Below are positions 28,489 through 37,200 of a stretch of DNA of 64,000 bases, one piece after another. Below the pieces are notes generated by a model. It was not told the DNA's origin and made no database searches. It saw only the letters and a list, made by a program, of their open reading frames with translations. How positions within the stretch are numbered: position 1 is the first letter of the stretch; every line of letters begins with the position of its first letter. Both the position numbers and the translations under genes were made by a program. The stretch covers positions 372,001-436,000 of the forward strand of contig CAVSJJ010000004.1 in the NCBI GenBank assembly GCA_963728395.1, in the 5' to 3' direction. Origin of the DNA: CAVSJJ01 sp963728395. GTDB taxonomy: Bacteria > Actinomycetota > Actinomycetes > Actinomycetales > Dermatophilaceae.

Positions 28489-29652
28489 TGTCCGACCTGC
28501 TCCACACCGACCTCCTCGCGGTGCGGGCGACCCGCGGCGGGATCGCCGGCGCGTTCTTCGTCCAGGGGCTTGTCTTCATCTCGCTGACGACGCGGCTGCC
28601 GCAGGTCCAGCACCGCTTCGGGCTCTCTCCCGTCGGGGTGTCGCTCCTGCTCCTTCTCGTCGTCCTCGGTGCCGGGATCGGCTCGGTGGCCGCGGAGCAG
28701 GTCGCGGCGCGGCGGGAGAGCGCCGGGGCGCTGCGGGCCGGGTTCGCCGTCGTCGGGCTCGCCCTGCTCGGTGTCGCGTTCGCCGGGAGCATCGCCCCGT
28801 TCGCCGTCGCGCTCGGGGGCTACGGGCTGGGGCTCGGGGCGATCGACGCGGCGGGGAACATGCAGGCCGTCGCCCTCGAGCACCGGGTCGGCCGTCCGCT
28901 GCTGCCGTCCTTCCACGGCGCCTGGACCGGCGGCGGCATTGTCGCGACACTGCTGAGCATCGGTCTCGCCGACGTGGAGTTCAGGTGGGCGGTGGCGACC
29001 CTCGTGCTCCTCCCCGCGGCCATGCTGGCGGCGCCGCTGCTGCGCCGCGACACCGGGCTCGTCGGCGGCGACCCCGTCCGGCTCGGCATCCCGTGGCGAC
29101 GGATCGTCCTCATCGGGCTCGCCCTCGTCGTCTTCTACATGGTCGACACCGCCGCCATCACCTGGGGCCCGGTCTACCTCGACCACACCTTCGCCACCCC
29201 GGGCCGCCTCGTCGCGCTCGCGACCCTGCCCTACCTCGCCGCGACGCTGCTGGTCCGGTTCGTCGGAGATGCCGCAACGGCCAGGTTCGGCTCCACGCCA
29301 CTGCTGCGGGTCGGCGGGGTCGTCGCCTGCGTCGGCCTCGTCGTCGTCGTGACCGCGCCGGCGTGGCCGGTGGCGGTGCTCGGGTTCTTCGTCGTCGGGT
29401 GCGGCGTCGCGGTCATCGCCCCGCTGTCCTTCTCGGCCGCGGCCCGGGTCGCCGGCGACGGCGCGGACCCGGTGGCCCATCGGCAGCGCGTCGACGCCGT
29501 CATCGCGCGCTTCAACCAGTTCAACTACGTGGGCGCGCTTCTCGGGCGCCGTCCTCACCGGACTCGTCGGGAACGAGTCGCTTCGGATCGGGTATGCCGT
29601 CCCGATGGTCCTCGTCCTGGCCATCCTCCCGCTTGCCCGTCAGTTCCGCTGA
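28489..29652 (+). CDS. MFS transporter, frame broken near its C-terminus
   Basis: A major facilitator of about 387 residues with 11-12 hydrophobic segments (GGIAGAFFVQGLVFISLTTR at the start; ALGGYGLGLGAIDAAGNMQA typical of the FucP/YbjJ-like branch). Substrate unknown. At about 29542 the reading frame shifts by one base; reading on in the shifted frame restores VLTGLVGNESLRIGYAVPMV and a normal end at 29652. One extra base in ctcgggcgcc or gcgcttctcg explains it. This is more likely a sequencing error than a true lesion. It is divergent from truA with only 35 bp between them. Confidence 0.82.
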
Positions 29653-29688
29653 CCCCTCCCCCGCTCCCCGGCGCCGGCGGCCCCGGCA

Positions 29689-29733
29689 TTCGAGGTATTC
29701 GTAGACCCACAGTGCGCCCCGGAATACCTCGAA
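29689..29733. repeat. Inverted repeat of the CGAGGTATTCG family (copy 2)
   Basis: TTCGAGGTATTC at 29689-29700 pairs with GAATACCTCGAA at 29722-29733 around a 21-base loop. It sits just after the MFS stop and before the rplQ terminator. It shares its core with the hairpin at 19645, which also follows an MFS gene at a convergent junction. Confidence 0.75.
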
Positions 29734-29757
29734 CCCGCGGGGTGAGGAGACGGCGGC

Positions 29758-29788
29758 GGGCCCGGCTCCCTCGTGGGGAGCCGGGCCC
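29758..29788 (-). terminator. rplQ terminator hairpin
   Basis: GGGCCCGGCTCCC at 29758-29770 pairs with GGGAGCCGGGCCC at 29776-29788. This strong GC hairpin lies 20 bp downstream of the rplQ stop and should end the alpha operon. Confidence 0.8.
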
Positions 29789-29808
29789 GTCGGCGTGGTG
29801 AGCGAGGA

Positions 29809-30417
29809 TCAGCCCTCGGACTTCTCCTCGTCCGTCTCGGTCTCCTCGGCGGCGTCCGCCTCCGCCTCGGTGGCCTCCGCGGCCGGGGCCTCGGCCGCGG
29901 TCGCCTCGGCGCCCTCGGCGGGGACCTCGGTCCAGTCCGGGGTCTCCTCGGCCGTCTCCTCGGCCGCCGCGGTCTTCGCCGCGGAGTCCCTGGCCTCGGC
30001 CTGCTTAGCCGCTCGCTTCGTCGCGCCCTCGGCCTCCTTGACGGTCGCCTTCTTCGCGACCGGCTCGCGGACGAGCTCGATGACGGCCATCGGGGCGTTG
30101 TCGCCCTTGCGGGGGCCGATCTTCGTGATCCGGGTGTAGCCGCCCTGGCGTTCGGCCATGTCGGGAGCGATCTCGACGAAGAGGCGGTGGACCACGCCCT
30201 TGTCGCGGACGACGGTCATGACCCGGCGACGGGCGTGCAGGTCACCGCGCTTGGCGAAGGTGACGAGCCGCTCGGCCAGCGGCCGGAGCCGCTTCGCCTT
30301 GGCCTCTGTCGTCGTGATCGAGTCGTGCTCGAACAGGGCCGTGGCGAGGTTGGCGAGGATCAGCCGCTCGTGAGCCGGGCCGCCTCCGAGACGCGGGCCC
30401 TTGGTGGGGGTGGGCAT
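29809..30417 (-). CDS. rplQ: 50S ribosomal protein L17 with long acidic tail
   Basis: A 202-residue L17. The core (1 to about 118) has MPTPTKGPRLGGGPAHERLI, TEAKAKRLRPLAERLVTFAK and YTRITKIGPRKGDNAPMAVI, and lines the peptide exit tunnel surface. The remaining 80 or so residues are a low-complexity Glu/Ala/Thr tail, a common feature of actinobacterial L17 but absent from the E. coli protein. It follows rpoA by 28 bp, the usual order. Confidence 0.96.
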   Translation of the reverse strand: MPTPTKGPRLGGGPAHERLILANLATALFEHDSITTTEAKAKRLRPLAERLVTFAKRGDLHARRRVMTVVRDKGVVHRLFVEIAPDMAERQGGYTRITKIGPRKGDNAPMAVIELVREPVAKKATVKEAEGATKRAAKQAEARDSAAKTAAAEETAEETPDWTEVPAEGAEATAAEAPAAEATEAEADAAEETETDEEKSEG

Positions 30418-30445
30418 GGAACTTCTCCTTGGTGTCGAAGGTGGC

Positions 30446-31477
30446 TCAGAGCTGCTCGTCCTCGGCGAAGGACACGTCGTCCTCGGCGCCGTAGTGGAAG
30501 TCGTCGTAGCCCTCGGAGAGCGCGCTGGGGTCGAACCCGGGCGGGCTGTCCTTGAGCGCCAGGCCCATCCCGGCGAGCTTGGCCTTGACCTCGTCGATCG
30601 ACTTCGCGCCGAAGTTGCGGATGTCGAGCAGGTCGGCCTCGCTGCGGCCGACGAGCTCGCCGACGGTGTGGATGCCCTCGCGCTTGAGGCAGTTGTAGGA
30701 CCGGACGGTCAGGTCGAGGTCCTCGATCGGCAGGGCGAGGTCCTGGGCGAGCGCGGCGTCGGACGGCGACGGGCCCATGTCGATGCCCTCGGCCTCGACG
30801 TTGAGCTCGCGGGCCAGCCCGAACAGCTCGACCAGGGTCTTGCCGGCCGAGGCGAGCGCGTCGCGCGGGGCCATCGAGGTCTTGGTCTCGACGTCGACGA
30901 TGAGCTTGTCGAAGTCGGTGCGCTGCTCGACACGGGTCGCCTCGACCTTGTAGGTCACCGAGAGGACCGGGCTGTAGATCGAGTCCACCGGGATCCGGCC
31001 GATCTCCGCGTCACCGGACTTGTTCAGCGCCGCGGAGACGTAGCCCCGGCCGCGCTCCACGGTGAGCTCCATCTCGACGGTGCCCTTGTCGTTCAGCGTC
31101 GCGATGTGCAGGTCGGAGTTGTGGATCTCGACACCGGCGGGCGGGGCGATGTCCGCCGCGGTCACCGCGCCGGCGCCCTGCTTGCGCAGGTACATGACGA
31201 CCGGCTCGTCGTGCTCGGAGGAGACGACGAGGCTCTTGATGTTGAGGATGATCTCGGTGACGTCCTCCTTGACCCCGGGGATCGTGGAGAACTCGTGGAG
31301 CACACCGTCGACGCGGATGCTCGTGACCGCGGCGCCGGGGATGCTCGACAGGAGCGTGCGACGCAGTGAGTTGCCGAGCGTGTAGCCGAAGCCGGGCTCG
31401 AGCGGCTCGATGACGAACCGGCTCCGGTACTCGGAGACGACGTCCTCGGTGAGGATGGGGCGCTGTGCGATGAGCAC
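30446..31477 (-). CDS. rpoA: RNA polymerase alpha subunit
   Basis: A 343-residue alpha subunit. The N-terminal dimerisation domain begins MLIAQRPILTEDVVSEYRSR and contains PLEPGFGYTLGNSLRRTLLS; the C-terminal domain (about 245-315) has DLDLTVRSYNCLKREGIHTV and GELVGRSEADLLDIRNFGAK, used for UP-element and activator contact. An acidic tail ends the protein. The start is the GTG at 31477, preceded by GGAAAGGA. It follows rpsD after a 145-bp gap with a hairpin, so part of the transcription may end there. Confidence 0.97.
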   Translation of the reverse strand: MLIAQRPILTEDVVSEYRSRFVIEPLEPGFGYTLGNSLRRTLLSSIPGAAVTSIRVDGVLHEFSTIPGVKEDVTEIILNIKSLVVSSEHDEPVVMYLRKQGAGAVTAADIAPPAGVEIHNSDLHIATLNDKGTVEMELTVERGRGYVSAALNKSGDAEIGRIPVDSIYSPVLSVTYKVEATRVEQRTDFDKLIVDVETKTSMAPRDALASAGKTLVELFGLARELNVEAEGIDMGPSPSDAALAQDLALPIEDLDLTVRSYNCLKREGIHTVGELVGRSEADLLDIRNFGAKSIDEVKAKLAGMGLALKDSPPGFDPSALSEGYDDFHYGAEDDVSFAEDEQL

Positions 31478-31582
31478 GGTGACTTCTTCCTTTCCACGGG
31501 CGACCGCTATATGACGCCGCGTGAGGCTGGCCGGGCGTACCGGCCGTCCCGGCCACCTCTGTCCGTGGACCGGGACCTGGCG

Positions 31583-31615
31583 CCGGTATGCCGCGGGCGC
31601 GCCGCGGCATACCGG
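31583..31615. terminator. Hairpin between rpsD and rpoA (GTATGCCG family)
   Basis: CCGGTATGCCGCGG at 31583-31596 pairs perfectly with CCGCGGCATACCGG at 31602-31615 around a 5-base loop. It begins 8 bases downstream of the rpsD stop. It could be a terminator or a processing site that sets rpoA levels apart from the upstream ribosomal genes. It carries the recurring CGGCATAC word on both arms. Confidence 0.75.
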
Positions 31616-31622
31616 TGCTGGG

Positions 31623-32231
31623 TCAGTTCTTCGAGTAGTACTCGACGATGAGCTGCTCGGTGAGCACCGTGTCGATCTGGGCGCGCACCGGAAGCTGGTG
31701 GATGAGAATCTGCAGCGTGCCCGGGACGACCTGCATCCAGGCCGGGGTCGGGCGCTCACCGAAGGTCTCGCGAGCCAGCTGGAACGGGAAGGACTCCACC
31801 GACTGCTTGCGGACGGTGATGATGTCGTACGGCTCGACGCGGTAGCTCGGGACGTCGACGCGGGTGCCGTTGACCTCGAAGTGGCCGTGGCTGACGAGCT
31901 GTCGGGCCTGGCGACGGGTCCGGGCCAGGCCGGCCCGGTAGACGACGTTGTCGAGCCGCGACTCGAGGATGGTGAGGATGTTCTCACCGGTCTTGCCAGG
32001 GCGGTTGGCCGCCTCCTCGTAGTAGCGGCGGAACTGCTTCTCCATGACGCCGTAGGTGAAGCGGGCCTTCTGCTTCTCCTGCAGCTGGGTGAGGTACTCC
32101 TTCTCCTGGATCCGGCGCCGGCCGTGCTGGCCGGGCGGGAACGGGCGAAGGTCGAAGTTCTTGTCGCCGCCGACGAGGTCGGTCTTCAGGCGCCGCGACT
32201 TCTTCGTGATGGGGCCGGTGTAACGAGCCAT
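31623..32231 (-). CDS. rpsD: 30S ribosomal protein S4
   Basis: A 202-residue S4, a primary 16S rRNA-binding protein. MARYTGPITKKSRRLKTDLV at the start, the PFPPGQHGRRR segment and the S4 RNA-binding domain (RLDNVVYRAGLARTRRQARQ, followed by LVSHGHFEVNG) are intact. It is of the type without the N-terminal zinc cysteines. It lies between rpsK and rpoA in the expected order. Confidence 0.97.
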   Translation of the reverse strand: MARYTGPITKKSRRLKTDLVGGDKNFDLRPFPPGQHGRRRIQEKEYLTQLQEKQKARFTYGVMEKQFRRYYEEAANRPGKTGENILTILESRLDNVVYRAGLARTRRQARQLVSHGHFEVNGTRVDVPSYRVEPYDIITVRKQSVESFPFQLARETFGERPTPAWMQVVPGTLQILIHQLPVRAQIDTVLTEQLIVEYYSKN

Positions 32232-32266
32232 GATCTCTTCGTTCTCCTACAAGTCTCTGCGAGCGC

Positions 32267-32674
32267 TCAGACGCGGCGGCGCTTGGGCGGGCGGACACCG
32301 TTGTGCGGGCTGGGCGTGACGTCCTGGATGGCGCCGACCTCGAGTCCGGCGGCGGTCAGGGAGCGGATCGCGGTCTCGCGACCGGACCCCGGGCCCTTGA
32401 CGAAGACGTCGACCTTCTTCATCCCGTGCTCCATGGCACGACGCGCGGCGGCCTCGGCGGCCATCTGCGCGGCATACGGCGTGGACTTGCGGGACCCCTT
32501 GAAGCCGACCTGGCCCGCGGAGGCCCAGGAGATGACGGCACCGGTGGGGTCGGTGATCGAGATGATCGTGTTGTTGAACGTGCTCTTGATGTGGGCCTGG
32601 CCCACAGCGATGTTCTTCTTCTCCTTGCGGCGCACCTTCTTGGCGCCCGCAGCCATTCGGCCCTTGGGAGGCAT
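32267..32674 (-). CDS. rpsK: 30S ribosomal protein S11
   Basis: A 135-residue S11, part of the platform near the E site. Conserved segments include NIAVGQAHIKSTFNNTIISI, SAGQVGFKGSRKSTPYAAQM and DVTPSPHNGVRPPKRRRV. In the TPYAAQ segment the codon TAT is used for Tyr, which creates a copy of the GTATGCCG word. It follows rpsM by 105 bp. Confidence 0.97.
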   Translation of the reverse strand: MPPKGRMAAGAKKVRRKEKKNIAVGQAHIKSTFNNTIISITDPTGAVISWASAGQVGFKGSRKSTPYAAQMAAEAAARRAMEHGMKKVDVFVKGPGSGRETAIRSLTAAGLEVGAIQDVTPSPHNGVRPPKRRRV

Positions 32675-32779
32675 ATCTCTCCTACGTGTTCTTCGAAGCG
32701 GGGCGGACCACTCGCGCTCACGGCAGCCGCGGGGCGACCGGACGGGGCCGGTGCACCGGGTATGCCGGTCGGCGAATGG

Positions 32780-33157
32780 CTACTTGCCGGCCTTCTTCTT
32801 GCCGGCGACGGTGCGCTTGGGACCCTTGCGGGTGCGCGCGTTGGTCTTGGTGCGCTGACCGCGCACCGGGAGACCGCGACGGTGACGCAGGCCCTGATAG
32901 GACCCGATCTCGACCTTGCGGCGGATGTCCGCCGCAACCTCGCGTCGCAGGTCACCCTCGACCTGGAGGTTGTCCTCGATCCAGTCACGCAGCTTGACCA
33001 GGTCCTCGTCGACGAGGTCCTTGACCCGGGTGTCCGGGTTGACCCCGGTCGCCACGAGGGCCTTCTGCGCGCTGGTCCGACCGACTCCGAAGATGTAGGT
33101 CAGTGCGACCTCGACGCGCTTCTCGCGCGGGAGGTCCACTCCAACTAGACGAGCCAT
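32780..33157 (-). CDS. rpsM: 30S ribosomal protein S13
   Basis: A 125-residue S13 of the small-subunit head, which contacts the P-site tRNA and forms a bridge to the 50S subunit. MARLVGVDLPREKRVEVALT, GVGRTSAQKALVATGVNP and the basic end RGQRTKTNARTRKGPKRTVA are conserved. It is the first long gene after rpmJ, separated by about 180 bp. Confidence 0.97.
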   Translation of the reverse strand: MARLVGVDLPREKRVEVALTYIFGVGRTSAQKALVATGVNPDTRVKDLVDEDLVKLRDWIEDNLQVEGDLRREVAADIRRKVEIGSYQGLRHRRGLPVRGQRTKTNARTRKGPKRTVAGKKKAGK

Positions 33158-33338
33158 CTGTGGTTCGTTCCTTTGTTCGTCCGGAGGTCTGGTACACCGC
33201 CGTTCCGGTCGCTGCCGGTCCTCGGCCTCCGAGCCGAGGGTGACGTCCCGCTGGTCGAACCTGCTGGCGCGGGGGACGGGTGGTGCGTGCTTCTGTTGTG
33301 TGCGTGTGCTCGAAGCCCTGTGGCGTCGTGCGGGGTGA

Positions 33339-33452
33339 TCAGCCCTGACGCTGCTTGTGGCGAGCGTTCTCGCAGATCACCATGACCCGCCCGTTGCGGC
33401 GGATCACCTTGCACTTGTCACAGATCTTCTTGACGCTCGGCTGAACCTTCAT
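33339..33452 (-). CDS. rpmJ: 50S ribosomal protein L36
   Basis: A 37-residue L36 (MKVQPSVKKICDKCKVIRRN at the N-terminus). The zinc ribbon ligands Cys11, Cys14, Cys27 and His32 are all present, so this is the zinc-binding (C+) form. It lies between infA and rpsM, its usual place. Confidence 0.95.
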   Translation of the reverse strand: MKVQPSVKKICDKCKVIRRNGRVMVICENARHKQRQG

Positions 33453-33557
33453 CGCCTCTGCTGTCTTGTCGATCCGTCCCGACGCGGGTCACCCACGCCG
33501 GGTTCTGCTGTCCTGCTGTCGTGCTGGTCCTGCTGCCGAGTGCCGCGGAGCCGGGGC

Positions 33558-33779
33558 TCAGCGGTACCGGAAGACGATGCGGCCGCGGGTCAGGTCGTAG
33601 GGGCTCAGCTCAACGACGACCCGGTCCTCGGGGAGGATCCGGATGTAGTGCTGACGCATCTTGCCCGAGATGTGAGCGAGGACCTTGTGCCCGTTCGTCA
33701 GCTCGACCCGGAACATCGCGTTCGGGAGAGCCTCGACGATCGTGCCCTCGATCTCGATGACGCCGTCCTTCTTGGCCAT
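33558..33779 (-). CDS. infA: Translation initiation factor IF-1
   Basis: A 73-residue OB-fold factor that binds the ribosomal A site during initiation. MAKKDGVIEIEGTIVEALPN and GKMRQHYIRILPEDRVVVEL are diagnostic and the length is standard. GAGAGGGT precedes the ATG. It opens the infA-rpmJ-rpsM-rpsK-rpsD-rpoA-rplQ segment, which normally follows map; here the mut genes come in between. Confidence 0.97.
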   Translation of the reverse strand: MAKKDGVIEIEGTIVEALPNAMFRVELTNGHKVLAHISGKMRQHYIRILPEDRVVVELSPYDLTRGRIVFRYR

Positions 33780-33905
33780 ACCCTCTCAATCCGTCGGCGG
33801 GCCACCCGTCGGTGGTTCGGGAGACCCCATGGAGATCGGTCGCGTGGTCGCTCTCGCGGAGGTGTTCACATCATGCGGGAGCGCACACGTGACCGACGCT
33901 CCATC

Positions 33906-34968
33906 CTACGGGATCGGCAACCCCCAGGGAAATCGTGCTACCGGCAGTACGGTCGGGCTACTCCTCATGCGCAGGTCCGCGGCATAGAGGGCGAGGATCC
34001 GGGCGGTCCCGTCGACGGCGCTGATCCGCCCGTCGTGGACGGCCCGGGTGATCTCGTTGCGCCGGGCGCGGACCGAGGCCGAGGCGCGCACGGCATCCTG
34101 GAGCTCGGCGTCGACCATGGCCCACATCCAGTCCTCCTGCTGCAGGGCGCGGCGCTCGGTGAGGGTGCGGCCGTCGGCGCCGGACTCGAGGTGGGCGCGG
34201 TGGTCCAGGACGGCCTGCCAGACCTCGTCGAGGCCGGTCCCGGTCGTGGCGCTGCAGGTGAGGACCGGTGGGCGGCGTGAGCCCGCTCCGGGCATGACGA
34301 GCCGCAGGGCCGCGGCGAGGTCCCGCGGCGGACTTCGCCGCGGAGCTCGCCGTCGCCGTCGGCCTTGTTGACGGCGATGACGTCGGCGAGCTCGAGGATG
34401 CCGCGCTTGATCCCCTGGAGCTGGTCGCCGGCCCGGGCCAGGGTGAGCAGCAGGAAGGTGTCGACCATCTCGGCGACGGCGATCTCGGACTGGCCGACGC
34501 CGACCGTCTCGACGAGGACGACGTCGTAGCCCGCCGCCTCGAGGACGAGCATCGACTCGCGGGTCGCGCGGGCGACGCCCCCGAGCTGCCGGCCCGACGG
34601 GCGAGGGGCGGATGAAGCGCGTCGCTCGGCGGCGAGGTCGCGCCATCCGGGTCTTGTCGCCGAGGATCGACCCGCCGGTGCGCCGCGAGCTGGGGTCGAC
34701 GGCGAGACGGCGACCCGGTGGCCCCGCGTCGATCAGCCGGACGCCCAGCGCGTCGATGAACGTCGACTTGCCGGCGCCCGGGACGCCGGTGATGCCGACC
34801 CGACCGCGCCGCCGGTGTCGGCGGCGAGCGCCGGTGAGCAGCTCGCGGGCCTGGGCCCGGTGGTCGGCCGCGACGCGACTCGACGAGCGTGATCGCGCGG
34901 GCGATGTGCTGCCGCGACCGTCACGGATCGCGGCAGCCAGCGTCGCCGATGTCGAGTCGGCGGCTCAT
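33906..34968 (-). CDS. meaB: Methylmalonyl-CoA mutase-associated GTPase MeaB (frame broken)
   Basis: A G3E-family GTPase of about 350 residues that loads and protects the cobalamin of methylmalonyl-CoA mutase. Across the frames one can read MSRRLDIGD at the start, the P-loop GITGVPGAGKSTFIDALG, YDVVLVETVGVGQSEIAVAE, LLTLARAGDQLQGIKRGILE and VIAVNKADGDGE, then a helical C-terminus (QQEDWMWAMVDAELQDAV). At least three frame changes (for example near 34330 and 34590) interrupt it. They look like sequencing errors because the protein is otherwise complete. It directly follows mutB, as expected. Confidence 0.8.
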
Positions 34969-37200
34969 CGCGTCCTGGGCGCTCGCGGCACGGCTCAGCC
35001 GCGCCGGCGCGCAGGTCCTCGAGGAGGTCGATCGGCGGCCGTCGGCGATGACGGTGCCCGGCGGGTAGATCGCGTCGGCGCCCGGCGGCCCGCAGCTCGT
35101 CGAAGTCCTGCGGCGGGATGACCCCGCCGACGACGATCATGATGTCCTGCCCGGCCGAGCTCGTCCAGCTCCGCCCGCAGCGCCGGCACCAGGGTGAGGT
35201 GACCGGCGGCGAGCGAGCTGACGCCGACGACGTGGACGTCGTTCTCGACCGCCTGGCGGGCGACCTCGGCCGGGGTCTGGAACAGCGGGCCGACGTCGAC
35301 GTCGAAGCCGAGGTCGGCGAACGCGGTGGCGATGACCTTCTGGCCGCGGTCGTGGCCGTCCTGGCCCATCTTGGCGACGAGGATGCGCGGGCGGCGGCCC
35401 TGGTCCTCCTCGAACTCCTCGACGAGCGGCCTGGGCGCGTCGCGACGTGCTCGTCGTCCCCGACCTCGTCGCTGTACACGCCGGCGATCGTACGGATCTG
35501 GCGCGGTGTGGCGCCCGAAGACCTTCTCCAGCGCCATCGACATCTCGCCGACCGTGGCCTTGGCCCGGGCGGCCTCGATGGCCAGCGCGAGCAGGTTGCG
35601 TCCCGAGGGTGCCGTCGGACGTCGCGCGCGGCCGTCGGTCAGCGCGTCGAGCGCGGCCTGGACGGCGGCCTCGTCGCGCTCGGCCCGCAGCCGCTCCAGC
35701 TTGGCGATCTGCTGGCCGCGGACCGCGGCGTTGTCGACCTTGAGGACCTCGATCGGCTCGTCCTCGCGTCGACGGCGGTACCTGTTGACGCCGACGACCG
35801 GCTGGCGGCCCGGAGTCGATCCGGGCCTGGGTCCGCGCCGCCGCCTCCTCGATCCGCAGCTTCGGGATGCCGGCCTCGATCGCCTTGGCCATGCCGCCGG
35901 CCTCCTCGACCTCCTGGATGTGCGCCCAGGCCCGCTGGGCGAGGTCGTGGGTGAGCCGCTCGACGTAGGTAGCTGCCGCCCCACGGGTCGATGGTCCGGG
36001 TCAGGTGCCCGACTCCTGCTGGAGGAACAGCTGGGTGTTGCGGGCGATCCGCGCGCGAGAAGTCGGTCGGCAGCGCGAGGGCCTCGTCGAGCGCGTTGGT
36101 GTGCAGGCGACTGGGTGTGGCCCTGGGTCGCCGCCATCGCCTCGACGCAGGTGCGCACGACGTTGTTGTAGACGTCCTGCGCGGTGAGCGACCAGCCGGA
36201 GGTCTGGCTGTGCGTGCGCAGCGACAGCGACTTGGGGTTCTTCGGCTCGAACTGCTTGACGAGCCTCGCCCACAGCAGCCGGGCGGCGCGCAGCTTGGCG
36301 ACCTCCATGAAGAAGTTCATCCCGATCGCCCAGAAGAACGACAGCCGCGGCGCGAAGGCGTCGACGTCGAGCCCGGCGGCCAGGCCGGCGCGGATGTACT
36401 CGACGCCGTCGGCGAGCGTGTAGCCGAGCTCGAGGTCCGGCGTCGCCCCGGCCTCCTGCATGTGGTAGCCGGAGATCGAGATCGAGTTGAACTGCGGCAT
36501 CTTCGCCGAGGTGTAGCGAGAAGATGTCGGAGATGATCCGCATCGACGGCTCGGGCGGGTAGATGTAGGTGTTGCGGACCATGAACTCCTTGAGGATGTC
36601 GTTCTGGATGGTCCCGGCGAGCTGCTCCGGCGCGCACGCCCTGCTCCTCGGCGGCGACGACGTAGAGCGCCATGACCGGGAGCACCGCGCCGTTCATCGT
36701 CATCGACACGCGTCATCTGGTCCAGCGGGATGCCGTCGAACAGGGTCCGCATGTCGTAGATCGAGTCGATCGCCACGCCGGCCATGCCGACGTCGCCGGC
36801 GACGCGCGGGTGGTCGCTGTCGTAGCCGCGGTGGGTCGCCAGGTCGAAGGCGACCGACAGGCCCTTCTGGCCGGCGGCGAGGTTGCGCCGGTAGAAGGCG
36901 TTGGACTCCTCGGCGGTGGAGAAGCCGGCGTACTGCCGGATGGTCCACGGCTGGGTGACGTACATCGTCGGGTACGGGCCGCGCAGGAACGGCGGCGATG
37001 CCCGGGATGGTGTCGAGGAAGTCCAGCCCGTCGAGGTCGGCCTCGGTGTAGAGCGGCGGGACGTCGATGCTGCTCGGGGGTCGTCCAGGCTCGCCGCCAC
37101 CCGGGGCGGCCGCGACGGCCTCGGCCCAGCGGGCGGCGGCCTCGGGCGCCGGGGCGCCCTCGCCGAGGGCGATGCCGGTGAAGTCGGGGATGGCGCTCAT
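34968..37200 (-). CDS. mutB: Methylmalonyl-CoA mutase large (catalytic) subunit (frame broken)
   Basis: A protein of about 740 residues that interconverts methylmalonyl-CoA and succinyl-CoA with adenosylcobalamin. Readable in order: PTMYVTQPWTIRQYAGFSTA, DLATHRGYDSDHPRVAGDVG, THSQTSGWSLTAQDVYNNVV and the C-terminal B12 domain with KMGQDGHDRGQKVIATAFAD (the DxHxxG cobalt ligand motif). A dozen or more single-base indels, mostly insertions, break the frame (for example near 36055, 36107, 36519, 36630 and 36710). Between them the sequence is highly conserved, so sequencing error is likely. Its start overlaps the mutA stop (ATGA). The exact end next to meaB is uncertain. Confidence 0.85.

Noticed and set aside
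34968..37200. Programmed frameshifting or true pseudogene status of mutB
   Set aside because: Too many breaks, no slippery sites, and conserved protein on both sides of each break; neighbouring essential genes show the same pattern.
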